Below are positions 18,593 through 27,944 of a stretch of DNA of 64,000 nt, piece by piece. Numbering within the stretch: the stretch's first letter is position 1; each line of letters opens with the position of its first letter. Origin of the DNA: Peteryoungia ipomoeae (GTDB lineage: Bacteria > Pseudomonadota > Alphaproteobacteria > Rhizobiales > Rhizobiaceae). The stretch spans positions 310,001 to 374,000 of the forward strand of contig NZ_STGV01000002.1 in assembly GCF_004912165.1 (NCBI RefSeq). The letters run 5' to 3'. The position numbers and the translations under genes are program-made. The notes under the pieces were generated by a model. That model saw nothing but the letters and a program-made list of their open reading frames with translations. It ran no database searches and was not told the origin of the DNA.

Positions 18593-19831
18593 TCAAGCCT
18601 TGATTGCATCCTTAAGCGGCTTGACCAGGTCCAGCTTCTCCCAGGAGAAGGAACCGTCGCGGCCAGCCTTGCGGCCGAAATGGCCATAGGCGGACGTCTT
18701 AGCATAGATCGGCTTGTTCAGGTCAAGATGGCGGCGAATGCCCGAGGGGGACAAGTCCATCACCTTGCGGATCGCTGCTTCGACTTCGTCCTCGGTGACC
18801 TTGCCGGTTTCGTGCAGGTCGACATAGATCGACAGTGGCTGGGCGATACCGATCGCGTAAGAGATCTGGATCGTGCAACGGTCGGCGAGACCTGCGGCAA
18901 CGACGTTCTTGGCGAGATAGCGAGCGGCATAGGCGGCCGAACGGTCGACCTTGGTCGTGTCCTTGCCGGAGAAGGCACCGCCACCATGCGGGGCAGCGCC
19001 ACCATAGGTGTCGACGATGATCTTGCGTCCCGTCAATCCTGCGTCACCATCCGGGCCGCCGATGACAAATTTGCCGGTAGGGTTGATGTACCAGGCGCAA
19101 TCGTCGGCGATCTTCAGATCACCCAGAGCCTCGCGGATGAAGGGCTCAACGACCTGGCGAACCTTCTTGGAATCCCAGCTCTCGTCGAAATGCTGGGTGG
19201 AAAGAACGATGGATGTTGCTTCAGCCGGCTTGCCGTCGACGTAGCGGACGGTCACCTGGCTCTTGGCGTCGGGGCCGAGCTTGCCGACATCGCCCTCGCC
19301 CTTCTTGCGGGCGGTGGACAGCGTCTGCAGGATCTTGTGGGAATAGTAGATCGGCGCCGGCATCAGGTCCGGCGTTTCCTTGCAGGCGTAGCCGAACATG
19401 ATGCCCTGGTCGCCAGCGCCTTCGCTGTTGGAGCTGTCGGCGGCCTTGTCGACGCCCTGGGCGATATGGGCGGACTGGGAGTGCAGGAGCACATCGATCT
19501 TGGCGGTCTTCCAGTGGAAGCCGTCCTGCTCGTAGCCGATGTCGCGGATCGCCTTGCGAGCGGCCGACTTGAACTTGGCAGGGTTGATGACCTCATTGCC
19601 GTTCTTGTCGGTCTTCATCAGGCTCGGCGGAAGACGGACTTCGCCGGCGATGACGACGCGATTGGTGGTGGCAAGAGTTTCGCAGGCGATGCGCACGGTC
19701 CAGGGATCCACACCGGTCTTGGCTGCTTCCCGGTAGACGAGGTCGACGATTTCATCGGAAATTCGGTCACAAACCTTATCAGGGTGACCTTCAGAAACGG
19801 ATTCGCTGGTGAAGAGGTAGTTGGCGCGCAT
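18593..19831 (-). CDS. metK: S-adenosylmethionine synthase
   Basis: Makes S-adenosylmethionine from methionine and [19 protein letters not shown] near residue 14, [12 protein letters not shown] near 118 and [19 protein letters not shown] near 265 are the three MetK signatures. The start at 19831 ([19 protein letters not shown]) follows GAGGGGA and gives 412 residues; an in-frame start five codons upstream lacks a ribosome site. An 8-bp inverted repeat at 19900-19921 may control it. Confidence 0.97.
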   Translation of the reverse strand: MRANYLFTSESVSEGHPDKVCDRISDEIVDLVYREAAKTGVDPWTVRIACETLATTNRVVIAGEVRLPPSLMKTDKNGNEVINPAKFKSAARKAIRDIGYEQDGFHWKTAKIDVLLHSQSAHIAQGVDKAADSSNSEGAGDQGIMFGYACKETPDLMPAPIYYSHKILQTLSTARKKGEGDVGKLGPDAKSQVTVRYVDGKPAEATSIVLSTQHFDESWDSKKVRQVVEPFIREALGDLKIADDCAWYINPTGKFVIGGPDGDAGLTGRKIIVDTYGGAAPHGGGAFSGKDTTKVDRSAAYAARYLAKNVVAAGLADRCTIQISYAIGIAQPLSIYVDLHETGKVTEDEVEAAIRKVMDLSPSGIRRHLDLNKPIYAKTSAYGHFGRKAGRDGSFSWEKLDLVKPLKDAIKA

Positions 19832-19899
19832 CGGGATTCCCCTCAAAGTATGGATGGCGCATGGTTACCCAGTTCCCGTTTGGCTGACAAGCACACAAC

Positions 19900-19921
19900 C
19901 ACATAAATATATCTTTATGTG
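19900..19921 (-). promoter_or_regulatory. inverted repeat upstream of metK, candidate SahR/ArsR-type operator
   Basis: On the minus strand CACATAAA-GATATA-TTTATGTG is a perfect 8-bp inverted repeat with a 6-bp centre, ending 68 bp before the metK start. It overlaps an AT-rich stretch that could be the -10 region. From memory, alphaproteobacterial SahR (an ArsR-family repressor of the methionine cycle) binds a palindrome of very similar composition upstream of metK and related genes. The assignment is inference. Confidence 0.55.
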
Positions 19922-19942
19922 AGCAAAGTTTTGCGCGGGAAA

Positions 19943-19967
19943 CAAAAAAAGCGGCCCTTGAGCCGCT
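19943..19967 (-). terminator. rho-independent terminator of the XRE regulator gene
   Basis: On the minus strand the stem AGCGGC/GCCGCT with loop TCAAGG is followed by a run of seven T, 27 bp after the XRE stop codon. It separates that gene from metK and places the metK promoter between 19832 and 19942. Confidence 0.8.
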
Positions 19968-19993
19968 CTCTTGTCCCACAGGTGCTTCTGACG

Positions 19994-20413
19994 TCATTCA
20001 ACGTCAGCGTCGGCAGCCAGGGTCTTGACCAGATCGATAATCTTCCGACGGACTTTCGGGTCGTTGATCTTTACGAAGGCGCGGTTGAGTTGCAGGCCTT
20101 CCGAGGAAGACAGGAAGTCAACAACGTAGTTGGAGCTGGACGCTTCCGCCATGCCGCCCTGCGATGCCGCCTGTTCGCCCGGAGCGTCTTCGAAGAAGAA
20201 GGAGACGGGAACATTGAGGATGCTGGAGATGTTCTGAAGACGGCTGGCGCCAACGCGGTTGGTGCCCTTTTCGTACTTCTGGATCTGCTGGAAGGTGATA
20301 CCCAGGCTCTCGCCGAGCTTCTCCTGGCTCATGCCGAGCATGGTGCGACGAAGCCGAATTCTGCTGCCGACATGGATGTCAATCGGGTTCGGCTTCTTCT
20401 TGTTTTCTATCAT
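19994..20413 (-). CDS. XRE-family helix-turn-helix transcriptional regulator
   Basis: A 139-residue Cro/C1-type regulator. The HTH covers about residues 13-70 (GSRIRLRRTMLGMSQEKLG and GITFQQIQKYEKGTNRVGASRL). The C-terminal half is a rhizobial extension ending in LQLNRAFVKINDPKVRRKIID. The frame is open upstream to 20542; the ATG at 20413 is preferred because AGGACA sits 9 bases before it, although an ATG at 20419 is possible. Homologues such as PhrR in Sinorhizobium are linked to stress, but its targets here are unknown. Confidence 0.88.
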   Translation of the reverse strand: MIENKKKPNPIDIHVGSRIRLRRTMLGMSQEKLGESLGITFQQIQKYEKGTNRVGASRLQNISSILNVPVSFFFEDAPGEQAASQGGMAEASSSNYVVDFLSSSEGLQLNRAFVKINDPKVRRKIIDLVKTLAADADVE

Positions 20414-20558
20414 TAACATTGTCCTGACCAATGAGTTGGTGTTCCAACCACAATCCCAGCTCCAGAACATAACGAGACGTTGTAGTCGTCGTCGCTGATT
20501 GTTCAGCTTACTTGGAGAACCATGGCGAATACCACTATGCATTTTTAGGGGTTTTTGG

Positions 20559-22154
20559 TCAATTCATCTTCCTAATAAAACCCACGCGAGAAATGACCGC
20601 CGTCACAGCAAAAAGCATTTGAACCAACCAAAAGTTTAAGTTGTGATCAAAATCGCTCCGAAATGGGACAGATTTACTTCCTATGGTTGCGTCTACGGCG
20701 CCAAAACTACCGAGGGCGAGACCCGAAATGACCCGACCAAAGGGATCAACAACAGCAGAAATTCCATTATTGGCGTCTCTCAGCACGTATGTTCCGTTTT
20801 CCACGGCGCGCAAACGCGCCTGTTGAAAGTGCTGGTAAGGACCCGGCGTATGCCCGAACCAGGCATCATTTGTAATGTTCAAAATGACGTTTGCGCCTCC
20901 AAGGTCTTCTGAGATCTCGCCGGGAAAAATCACCTCGTAGCAAATCAAAGGATAGAGCCCGAAGCCCGAAGGCAAGGTGAGAACGGCACGCGTTGCAGTT
21001 GCCGAAAAACCTCCGGGCAAGCTGATCAACTCTTCCAAGCCGACTGCCCGTAGCGGGCCTTCGAATGGGAGATACTCGCCAAAAGGGGTCAGGTGAACTT
21101 TATCTGCGGCCGCGAGGATCTGGCCCTTGTCATCGATCATGTAGACCGAATTGAAATAACGCGGCTGCGATCCGGCAGATCTCGCTTCTGCACGCACAGC
21201 CCCAGCGACCAGAATCTGTCCGTCGCTAAGCACATCCGCAATGCGCACCAACGCATCCGGATTGTCGGTGAGGATGAAGGGAACCGAGGTTTCCGGCCAT
21301 ATCACGAGATCGGGGCGTCGCTCGCCATTTGCCGGCGCTGCCCCCGTCAGCGCCAAATGCCGCTCGAAGATCTCGATGCGGTCGACATTTTCCATTTTTT
21401 GCGCCTGATCGATAGCGGGCTGCACCAGGCGCACCGTCATTTGTTCGGCGGGCTCTGTCGCCTGCGCAGCCGTTTGCAGCCGATAGGCCCCATAGCCAAA
21501 ATGCGCCACAAAAAGCATTGCCGCAACGATCAGACCGGGCGCAGCACCACGCCGGGTACCCAGCAATGCCGGGGCAGAAAAGACGAACACGGAACAGGTC
21601 GTGACAGCCAGCAGCCCAAGGACCCAGCTGGATTGCATCATGACCGGAACAGGCATGGCGGCATAGCCAATCGCATTCCATGGGAAACCTGTCGCCACGA
21701 AACTGCGGAGCCATTCTGCAAGGCCAAAGCTTGCTGCAAGTGCCGCGACCCGCCCCATGCCGTCGGTCCAAAAAATCTTCGCAAGCGCTGCCGCAAACCC
21801 GTAGAAGATCGCGAGCAAGGCTGGGAGACCGAGGACGGCGAGAGGCAGCGCCCAGGCGAAGGCATCGGCCTCGACCAGCAAGGCGGCCCCCAGCCACCAG
21901 AGACCGGCTACAAAATATCCGAATCCGAAACACCAGCCCGCAGAGAACGCTGAGCGTAGCCCAATCGAGCTGCCGCGACCCGGGTCTCCGGTTGCCCCGT
22001 CGAGCAACCACACAAGCAGCGGGAAGGAAATGAACATCGCGGCGAAGAGATTGAGCGGCGCGAGCGCCAGCGCGCCCACCGCTCCGGCCAGAATGGCCAA
22101 CGCGGCGCGTTTCCATCCCCACAGCAGCACAACGCTGACCGCGATCCGTTCCAT
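20559..22154 (-). CDS. lnt: apolipoprotein N-acyltransferase
   Basis: Inner-membrane enzyme that adds the third acyl chain to lipoproteins. About six to eight N-terminal membrane segments are followed by a periplasmic nitrilase-like domain (about 225-490) and one final segment. The catalytic triad is visible: Glu in WPETSVPF, Lys in KVHLTPFGEYLPFE and Cys in LICYEVIFPGE. It has 531 residues, the usual size. The ATG is only 3 bases downstream of the T-run of a terminator-like hairpin, which leaves little room for a ribosome site. The window also contains lspA, the preceding step in lipoprotein maturation. Confidence 0.95.
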   Translation of the reverse strand: MERIAVSVVLLWGWKRAALAILAGAVGALALAPLNLFAAMFISFPLLVWLLDGATGDPGRGSSIGLRSAFSAGWCFGFGYFVAGLWWLGAALLVEADAFAWALPLAVLGLPALLAIFYGFAAALAKIFWTDGMGRVAALAASFGLAEWLRSFVATGFPWNAIGYAAMPVPVMMQSSWVLGLLAVTTCSVFVFSAPALLGTRRGAAPGLIVAAMLFVAHFGYGAYRLQTAAQATEPAEQMTVRLVQPAIDQAQKMENVDRIEIFERHLALTGAAPANGERRPDLVIWPETSVPFILTDNPDALVRIADVLSDGQILVAGAVRAEARSAGSQPRYFNSVYMIDDKGQILAAADKVHLTPFGEYLPFEGPLRAVGLEELISLPGGFSATATRAVLTLPSGFGLYPLICYEVIFPGEISEDLGGANVILNITNDAWFGHTPGPYQHFQQARLRAVENGTYVLRDANNGISAVVDPFGRVISGLALGSFGAVDATIGSKSVPFRSDFDHNLNFWLVQMLFAVTAVISRVGFIRKMN

Positions 22155-22156
22155 GC

Positions 22157-22186
22157 AAAAACCCCCGCCATGCGAATCAATGGCGG
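22157..22186 (-). terminator. terminator-like hairpin between corC and lnt
   Basis: On the minus strand CCGCCAT and ATGGCGG pair perfectly (7 bp, 8-base loop), followed by GGGTTTTT, directly before the lnt ATG. It has the form of an intrinsic terminator for the corC transcript. Because its 3' arm and the G-rich tail sit where the lnt ribosome site should be, it could also limit lnt translation. Confidence 0.6.
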
Positions 22187-22222
22187 CAGTCTTTCAAATA
22201 ATGACGAGAAAGTCCCCTGCCC

Positions 22223-23563
22223 TCAGCTTACGCTATCGATGGGGGAAGCCGACCGGGGGCCATTATCCGTCTCGGTTTGCATTGCTGTCGCTTGTGCTTC
22301 CGCACCCGTCGCTGTTGGCATCTGGCTCTCGACGCTCCCAGCTTTTGCGCGCGACCGCGGTTCGGCTTTCGCCTTGGGTGCCCGTTCCTGATCTGCGGCT
22401 TTCGCACCAGTGGCCTTCAGAGCCACCGCCTTTTGCGTTTCTCGCTTCAGCTCTGCCTCGCCTTCAACCCTATGGTCCGGATCGCCCTTTGTCGTGCGAC
22501 GGCGCACAGCTGCCCGCTTGCGGACAACACGCACGCGCTTGATGCGACGCGGATCTGCATCAAGGATGTGGAACTCGAAGCCAGACAAGGCCTGCACGAC
22601 TTCGCCACGCGCCGGGATGCGTCCGAGTGCAGAGAAGATCAACCCGCCCAATGTATCGACATCCTCGACGCGATGCGTGACATCGAAATCCGGACCGATC
22701 GCTTCCGCGATCTCTTCCAGTTCAACGCGGGCATCGGCTACCAGAATGTCATCGGAGACGCGGCTGAACATGACTTCTTCATCATCATGTTCGTCATCGA
22801 TATCGCCGATCACCATCTCGACGATGTCTTCATGGCTCACGAGGCCATCCGTTCCGCCGTACTCGTCGATCACCAAAGCCATCTGCGTGCGAGCCGCCTG
22901 CATGCGGCTCATCAGATCGGAAGCAAGCATGGAAGGCGGGACAAAGAGAATGGACCTGATAATGCCTGCATCCGCTACCGATTTGTTAAGGTCGATCCGC
23001 GCCAGATCGAAGTCGATCTTCGGCTTTGTCGCCTTCTCCGCGGGTTTCTCAGCTTCACCGACCGCGGCAGCAGGCCCCTTGGCGGCGCGGCGTCGGCTGC
23101 GCGCCTGCTTTGTCAGGTAGGACAAGAGATCGCGGATGTGAACCATGCCGCGCGGATCATCCAAAGTCTCGGCATAGACCGGCATTCTCGATCGACCGGA
23201 AACCTCGAAGATGGTCATCAACTCGCCAATGGTCACGCTCTGGTCGACAGCTTCAATATCGACGCGCGGCACCATGATGTCCTCGACGCGGACTTCGCGG
23301 AAGCGCAGGATGTTGTGCAGCATCGCGCGCTCTTCGGGGGTGAAGGCGTCGCCAAGATGCGCATCCGCCTTCAACGCAACCGTGAGATCCTCCCGCAGGC
23401 TGCTGCCGGAGGTCGGCTTGATCAAACGGGCAAGCCGTGCCCAGAAAGAGGTTTGATTTTTGGCCGAGCCTTCCGCTCGGGCGGGACTGCCCGCTTCTTC
23501 GCCTGAAGAGCCGTCGGATTCCTCTTTGACCACCGGGGTCGATTTCGTCGCAAAGTCGTTCAT
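22223..23563 (-). CDS. corC: CorC/HlyC-family CBS-domain protein
   Basis: A 446-residue protein of the CorC/TlyC group, with two CBS domains (about 95-225; VEDIMVPRVDIEAVDQ and MVHIRDLLSYLTKQ) and a C-terminal CorC_HlyC domain (about 255-345; DTLGGLIFSALGRIPARGE). No membrane segment is present. The last 100 or so residues are a low-complexity Ala/Lys/Arg/Glu-rich tail not needed for the fold. It sits 12 bp after ybeY in the phoH-ybeY-corC order common to proteobacteria. Suggested roles in metal efflux or ribosome maturation come from the family. Confidence 0.88.
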   Translation of the reverse strand: MNDFATKSTPVVKEESDGSSGEEAGSPARAEGSAKNQTSFWARLARLIKPTSGSSLREDLTVALKADAHLGDAFTPEERAMLHNILRFREVRVEDIMVPRVDIEAVDQSVTIGELMTIFEVSGRSRMPVYAETLDDPRGMVHIRDLLSYLTKQARSRRRAAKGPAAAVGEAEKPAEKATKPKIDFDLARIDLNKSVADAGIIRSILFVPPSMLASDLMSRMQAARTQMALVIDEYGGTDGLVSHEDIVEMVIGDIDDEHDDEEVMFSRVSDDILVADARVELEEIAEAIGPDFDVTHRVEDVDTLGGLIFSALGRIPARGEVVQALSGFEFHILDADPRRIKRVRVVRKRAAVRRRTTKGDPDHRVEGEAELKRETQKAVALKATGAKAADQERAPKAKAEPRSRAKAGSVESQMPTATGAEAQATAMQTETDNGPRSASPIDSVS

Positions 23564-23575
23564 GGTTCCAAACTA

Positions 23576-24082
23576 TCAGATCGGGTCCTGGCCCGCATAG
23601 GGGTCAGATAGGCCAAGCACGGCCAAAATGCCAGTCTCCAATGCTTCCATTTCTTCAGCGTCTTCGGTTTCGATGTGGTCATAGCCGAGAAGATGTAGAA
23701 ATCCGTGCACAAGAAGATGCGTCAAATGCTCGTCAAAGGTCTTCTCCAAGTCCAATGCTTCGCGCTCTACGGTCTCCCGCGCGATCACGATATCTCCGAG
23801 CATCGGGCCCGGCAGATCACCGGGCTCAATGGGATAGGCCGGGAATGACAGAACATTGGTCGGCTTGTCCTGACCGCGCCATTCGGAATTGATGTCGCGA
23901 ACGGTTTCATCGTCGGCGAAGACGAGCGAAACCTCCGTCGGTTGTTCCGGGAAGGGTTGCGCTTTTTCGCTGACGAGAAACGCTTCTGCTGCTCCCAGCA
24001 CACGCTGCGCCATCTGGTGCAGCGTCTCCTCGTCCGGCCAGCCATCAACGTCGACGGCGATTTGAATGTCCAGCTTGCTCAT
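23576..24082 (-). CDS. ybeY: endoribonuclease YbeY
   Basis: Zinc-dependent RNase for 16S rRNA maturation and 70S ribosome quality control. The metal-binding motif HGFLHLLGYDH is intact near residue 124. At 168 residues it is typical. It lies between phoH (17-bp gap) and corC (12-bp gap), a conserved operon. Rhizobial YbeY has been linked to small-RNA regulation. Confidence 0.96.
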   Translation of the reverse strand: MSKLDIQIAVDVDGWPDEETLHQMAQRVLGAAEAFLVSEKAQPFPEQPTEVSLVFADDETVRDINSEWRGQDKPTNVLSFPAYPIEPGDLPGPMLGDIVIARETVEREALDLEKTFDEHLTHLLVHGFLHLLGYDHIETEDAEEMEALETGILAVLGLSDPYAGQDPI

Positions 24083-24099
24083 TTTGGATCAACGACACG

Positions 24100-25155
24100 T
24101 CAGGTGTCGGATTGCTCGCTTTCGTCCTGTACCTTGTACTTGGCATCATAGGCCTGCACGATACGACCGACCAAGGGGTGGCGGACAACATCGGTATCCT
24201 TGAAGCGCACGACGGAGATACCATCCACGCCTCTAAGCACATTCAAGGCTTCGACCAGACCGGAGGTCACGCCGCGCGGCAAATCCACCTGGCTCGGATC
24301 ACCGGTGATGATCATTCGTCCATTCTCGCCGAGGCGCGTCAGAAACATCTTCATCTGCATGGATGTGGTATTCTGCGCTTCATCGAGAATGATCACTGCA
24401 TTCGCCAATGTGCGGCCACGCATGAAGGCAAGCGGTGCAATTTCGATGACACCCGCTGTAATGGCACGCTCGACTTTATCGCCGGGGATCATGTCGTAGA
24501 GGGCATCGTATAGCGGACGCAGGTAAGGATCGACCTTTTCCTTCATGTCGCCAGGCAGGAAGCCCAGGCGCTCGCCAGCCTCGACAGCCGGTCGTGTCAG
24601 CACGATGCGGTCAACGACGCCGCGCTCGAGAAGCTGCGCTGCATGAGCAACGGCGAGATAGGTTTTCCCCGTGCCGGCAGGGCCGACACCGAACACCATT
24701 TCGGAACGCTCAAGCGCCCGCATATAGGCATCCTGCGTCGGCGTGCGCGCGGCGATGGTCTTCTTGCGGGTCGAGATCTGCGCCATGGTCAGCTTTGCCT
24801 TGCGCTCCAGCGTCGGCAAGGAAAGCTGGTCATCGGCGGCCACTGCCATGCGGATTGCGCCTTCGACATCCGAGGCCTCGACAGAGACACCACTTTGCAG
24901 GCGGGCATAGAGAAAATCGAGCGCGCGGCGCGCCTGGTTCGTCGCCAGAAGATCACCGGTGATGGCAACGGAATTACCGCGCGCATGTGCTTCAATCTGG
25001 AGACGCTGCTCGAGAAGCTTCAAATTCTGATCAAATTGACCGAAAAGCTCGCTGGCCAGCCGATTGTTCTCGAACGTCAAGATGAAGTGATTGGCGTCGG
25101 TCGCAGTCTTGGGAACATTGCGCGATGATGAGGAAATCACTTCTGTTGCGTTCAA
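24100..25155 (-). CDS. phoH: PhoH-family ATPase
   Basis: Cytoplasmic P-loop ATPase of the PhoH family. Walker A is GVGPAGTGKTYLAVAHA near residue 158, and the Walker B-like region is NAVIILDEAQNTTS near 258. An N-terminal KH-like segment (about 25-110) precedes the ATPase core. It has 351 residues. The adjacency to ybeY suggests work in RNA metabolism, probably as a helicase or RNase partner; this is inferred from the family. Confidence 0.93.
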   Translation of the reverse strand: MNATEVISSSSRNVPKTATDANHFILTFENNRLASELFGQFDQNLKLLEQRLQIEAHARGNSVAITGDLLATNQARRALDFLYARLQSGVSVEASDVEGAIRMAVAADDQLSLPTLERKAKLTMAQISTRKKTIAARTPTQDAYMRALERSEMVFGVGPAGTGKTYLAVAHAAQLLERGVVDRIVLTRPAVEAGERLGFLPGDMKEKVDPYLRPLYDALYDMIPGDKVERAITAGVIEIAPLAFMRGRTLANAVIILDEAQNTTSMQMKMFLTRLGENGRMIITGDPSQVDLPRGVTSGLVEALNVLRGVDGISVVRFKDTDVVRHPLVGRIVQAYDAKYKVQDESEQSDT

Positions 25156-25191
25156 GCGATCAGGCTCCTGGGTCAGGTTGAGGCCCCCACA

Positions 25192-26586
25192 TTAACCCGG
25201 TGCCACCTCGGCAAACAAGCTGTTTGGGCCGATTGCGTTGATTCGTACGTTTATAATGTCACCGATTTGCGATGAGATTGCATCAACATTCACCGATTGC
25301 AGCCAGGGCGACCGCCCGATCAGCTGTCCGGGCATACGACCGGGCTTCTCCAGGAGGAGTTCCATGGTCTGCCCGACCTTCGAATGCATGAAGGCCTGCT
25401 GTTGTTCCAGAAGGAGAGCCTGCAGGCGTGCGAGACGCTCGCCTTTCACGTCTTCGGAAAGATGATCTGGCAGATCAGCACCGGGCGTGCCGGGTCTGGT
25501 CGAATACTTGAACGAATAGGCCTGCGCATAGTTGACCTCGCGCACCAGCTTCATCGTATCTTCGAAATCCTCATCGGTCTCACCGGGAAAGCCAACGATG
25601 AAATCGCCGGACAAGGCGATATCTGGCCGCACCGAGCGAATGCGCTCGATCAGCGCAACATATTCGCTGGCCTTGTGGCGACGGTTCATGGCCTTCAAGA
25701 TGCGGTCTGATCCCGACTGCACCGGCAGATGCAGATAAGGCATCAGGATGCGGAGATCGCGATGCGCCTCGATCAGCCGGTCGTCCATGTCGCGCGGATG
25801 GCTGGTGGTGTAGCGTAGGCGGGCAAGACCTGGGATGTCGGCGAGGCGATAGAGAAGATCACCAAGGCCGATGGCCCTACCCTTCTCGTCTTCGCCATGC
25901 CAGGCATTGACGTTCTGCCCGAGAAGCGTCAGCTCCCGAACGCCAGCGTCGACCAGCTTACGCGCCTCGGCAAGAAGCTGCGCCAGCGGACGCGAAACTT
26001 CCGAACCGCGCGTATAGGGAACGACGCAGAAGGTACAGAACTTGTCACAGCCTTCCTGCACGGTCAGGAACGCGGTGACGTTGCGCGGTTTCCCCGGAAT
26101 CCTCGTCGGATCGGGCAGATGCTCGAATTTGTCTTCGAGCGCGTATTCGGTATCGACCACCCGTTCGCCGGCCCGCACCTTCTGCAGCGCTTGCGGCAGG
26201 CGATGATAGGTCTGCGGTCCGAGCACCACATCGACCGCCGGCTCACGCCTTGAGATCTCTTCGCCTTCGGCCTGGGCCACGCAGCCGGCCACGCCAATCA
26301 GAAACTCCTTGCCCTCCGCCGCTCTCGCCTTCTTGTGCTCACGCAGGCGACCGAGTGCGGAATAGACTTTTTCCGCTGCCTTTTCTCGGATATGGCACGT
26401 ATTGAGGAGGACGAGATCGGCATCGTCCATGGTCTCGGTCGGGACATAGCCATCCGCCGACAGGGCATCGGCCATGCGGCCGCTGTCATAGACATTCATC
26501 TGGCAACCGTAGGTCTTGATGAAGACCTTGCGCGTGCTTGCGCCGGCGGCGCCCGGATTGGTCATGCTCGTGGGATCTTGGGTCAT
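25192..26586 (-). CDS. miaB: tRNA-2-methylthio-N6-dimethylallyladenosine synthase
   Basis: Radical-SAM methylthiotransferase acting on i6A37 of tRNA. The N-terminal cluster domain holds Cys in [23 protein letters not shown] and [10 protein letters not shown]; the radical-SAM CxxxCxxC is in [16 protein letters not shown]; a TRAM domain ends the protein. The start at 26586 ([10 protein letters not shown], 464 residues) follows AAAGAGCG; an in-frame start at 26637 would add 17 residues. It follows olsA closely. Confidence 0.95.
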   Translation of the reverse strand: MTQDPTSMTNPGAAGASTRKVFIKTYGCQMNVYDSGRMADALSADGYVPTETMDDADLVLLNTCHIREKAAEKVYSALGRLREHKKARAAEGKEFLIGVAGCVAQAEGEEISRREPAVDVVLGPQTYHRLPQALQKVRAGERVVDTEYALEDKFEHLPDPTRIPGKPRNVTAFLTVQEGCDKFCTFCVVPYTRGSEVSRPLAQLLAEARKLVDAGVRELTLLGQNVNAWHGEDEKGRAIGLGDLLYRLADIPGLARLRYTTSHPRDMDDRLIEAHRDLRILMPYLHLPVQSGSDRILKAMNRRHKASEYVALIERIRSVRPDIALSGDFIVGFPGETDEDFEDTMKLVREVNYAQAYSFKYSTRPGTPGADLPDHLSEDVKGERLARLQALLLEQQQAFMHSKVGQTMELLLEKPGRMPGQLIGRSPWLQSVNVDAISSQIGDIINVRINAIGPNSLFAEVAPG

Positions 26587-26643
26587 GCCGCGCTCTTTAG
26601 TGCTTTTTGCGCTGCGATTAAACTGAAAAATCGGCAAGCCCGG

Positions 26644-27441
26644 TCAAGGCTGATGACGCCCACGCAGGTGCGCAGACAACATATCCCTCAACTGGCGCTC
26701 TACATTGGCGGCCAGGACCTTGCGATTGTCCCCCTTGCGGAACTCCACCGCATGCCCGAAGGTTACGTCGACATCCATGGCGCCTGCGCTGATCACGCCC
26801 TTCAGGTGCGGGAGCAAGCCGACATCGCCCGGCCATCCGGCAACAGGCCGATGATAGCGGCCAAGCGGCAAGCCCTGCACCCTTGTATAGGCGATCGCGA
26901 CGGGCTGCACCAGAACGACGCCATCCCCCTCGCCTGGCAGAGCCGCGGCCGCGGCCCCGAAAAGCGTGGACTTCAGCCCTAGGATACGATTGCCGTCCGA
27001 GGTGGTACCCTCCGGAAAGAGGACAACGATCTCGCCATCGGCCATACGGGCGGCAATCTCGTTGACCTGGTCACCTGAGCGGCGTTTTTCCTCGCGAACA
27101 ACGAAGATAGTTTTCTGCAAGCGCGCGAGCACACCGAAGACCGGCCAGGCGGCAACTTCCTGCTTGGCGATGAATGCCACATCAGCAATCGACCCCAGGA
27201 TCAGGATATCTTTCCAAGACGCATGATTGGCCGCGATCATCAGAGGACTGCGGCTTTCGAGCGCTCCGTGACGAAGTACACGGATACCAAGCGTGTAGAG
27301 AGCAAAACGGTGCCAGAGGCGGGGCAGCCTGCGCCTGAGCTTCCAGTCGAATTTCAGTGCCAGGAGCTGAACGGGTACCAGCGCAAACGTGAGCAATGCG
27401 AGCAGAATGAGCAGGATCGTTGCACGCATCCAGATGATCAC
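26644..27441 (-). CDS. olsA: lyso-ornithine lipid O-acyltransferase (PlsC family)
   Basis: Membrane acyltransferase with the PlsC fold. The catalytic NHASWKD lies near residue 72 and FPEGTTSDG near 142; one N-terminal membrane segment spans about 5-28. It has 265 residues. By sequence alone it could be a 1-acyl-glycerol-3-phosphate acyltransferase. I call it OlsA because I recall that in Sinorhizobium and Agrobacterium the gene between mur and miaB is olsA, which acylates lyso-ornithine lipid made by OlsB; olsB is in this window at 43191-44072. The family is certain, the substrate is inferred. Confidence 0.82.
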   Translation of the reverse strand: MIIWMRATILLILLALLTFALVPVQLLALKFDWKLRRRLPRLWHRFALYTLGIRVLRHGALESRSPLMIAANHASWKDILILGSIADVAFIAKQEVAAWPVFGVLARLQKTIFVVREEKRRSGDQVNEIAARMADGEIVVLFPEGTTSDGNRILGLKSTLFGAAAAALPGEGDGVVLVQPVAIAYTRVQGLPLGRYHRPVAGWPGDVGLLPHLKGVISAGAMDVDVTFGHAVEFRKGDNRKVLAANVERQLRDMLSAHLRGRHQP

Positions 27442-27471
27442 GCGAACCTCACCGTGGCTGTGGCCATCGCG

Positions 27472-27900
27472 TTATTTTTCATCCTTGGAGAGCGGGATGC
27501 CGTAGAGTTCCAGCCGATGCCCAACCAGACGGAAACCATGCTCGCGCGCAATGCGCTCCTGCAGCGCCTCTATTTCTGGCGAGTGAAACTCCACGACCGT
27601 ACCGTTCTTCACATCGATCAGGTGATCATGATGCTCGTCGGGGACGGTTTCATAACGCGAGCGGCCATCCCGGAAATCGTGACGCTCGATGATGCCAGCG
27701 TCCTCAAAAAGCTTGACGGTGCGATAAACCGTGGAAATTGAGATCTTGGCGTCGACTGTCGATGAACGCCGATAAAGCTCTTCAACATCCGGATGATCGT
27801 CGGACTCCTCGAGGATCCGGGCGATGACGCGACGCTGCTCCGTCATCCGCATGCCGCGTTCGGCACACAGTATCTCCAGCGATTTGAGAGCGTCTTTCAT
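27472..27900 (-). CDS. mur: Fur-family metal regulator, likely manganese-responsive Mur
   Basis: A 142-residue Fur-family repressor. The winged helix shows DVEELYRRSS and ISTVYRTVKLFEDAGI; the metal site includes DEHHDHLIDVKNG near residue 88. The structural CxxC zinc site of many Fur proteins is absent (one Cys only, near residue 12), as expected for rhizobial Mur, which senses manganese. It lies 30 bp upstream of olsA and after rimI. Metal specificity is inferred from the rhizobial context. Confidence 0.9.
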   Translation of the reverse strand: MKDALKSLEILCAERGMRMTEQRRVIARILEESDDHPDVEELYRRSSTVDAKISISTVYRTVKLFEDAGIIERHDFRDGRSRYETVPDEHHDHLIDVKNGTVVEFHSPEIEALQERIAREHGFRLVGHRLELYGIPLSKDEK

Positions 27901-27944
27901 GCGCCGAATTTACCCGCTTTTGCCTGCTTCGTCCAAGGCTTGGG

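Noticed and set aside
18548..19906. Long plus-strand open frame opposite metK
   Set aside because: It mirrors the highly conserved metK gene and has no family features. Such antisense frames are common in GC-rich genes.
19832..19942. SAM-sensing riboswitch in the metK leader
   Set aside because: The leader is short and shows only the palindrome at 19900-19921 as structure. I cannot match the conserved parts of SAM-II, SAM-V or SAM/SAH riboswitches, so a protein operator is the better reading.
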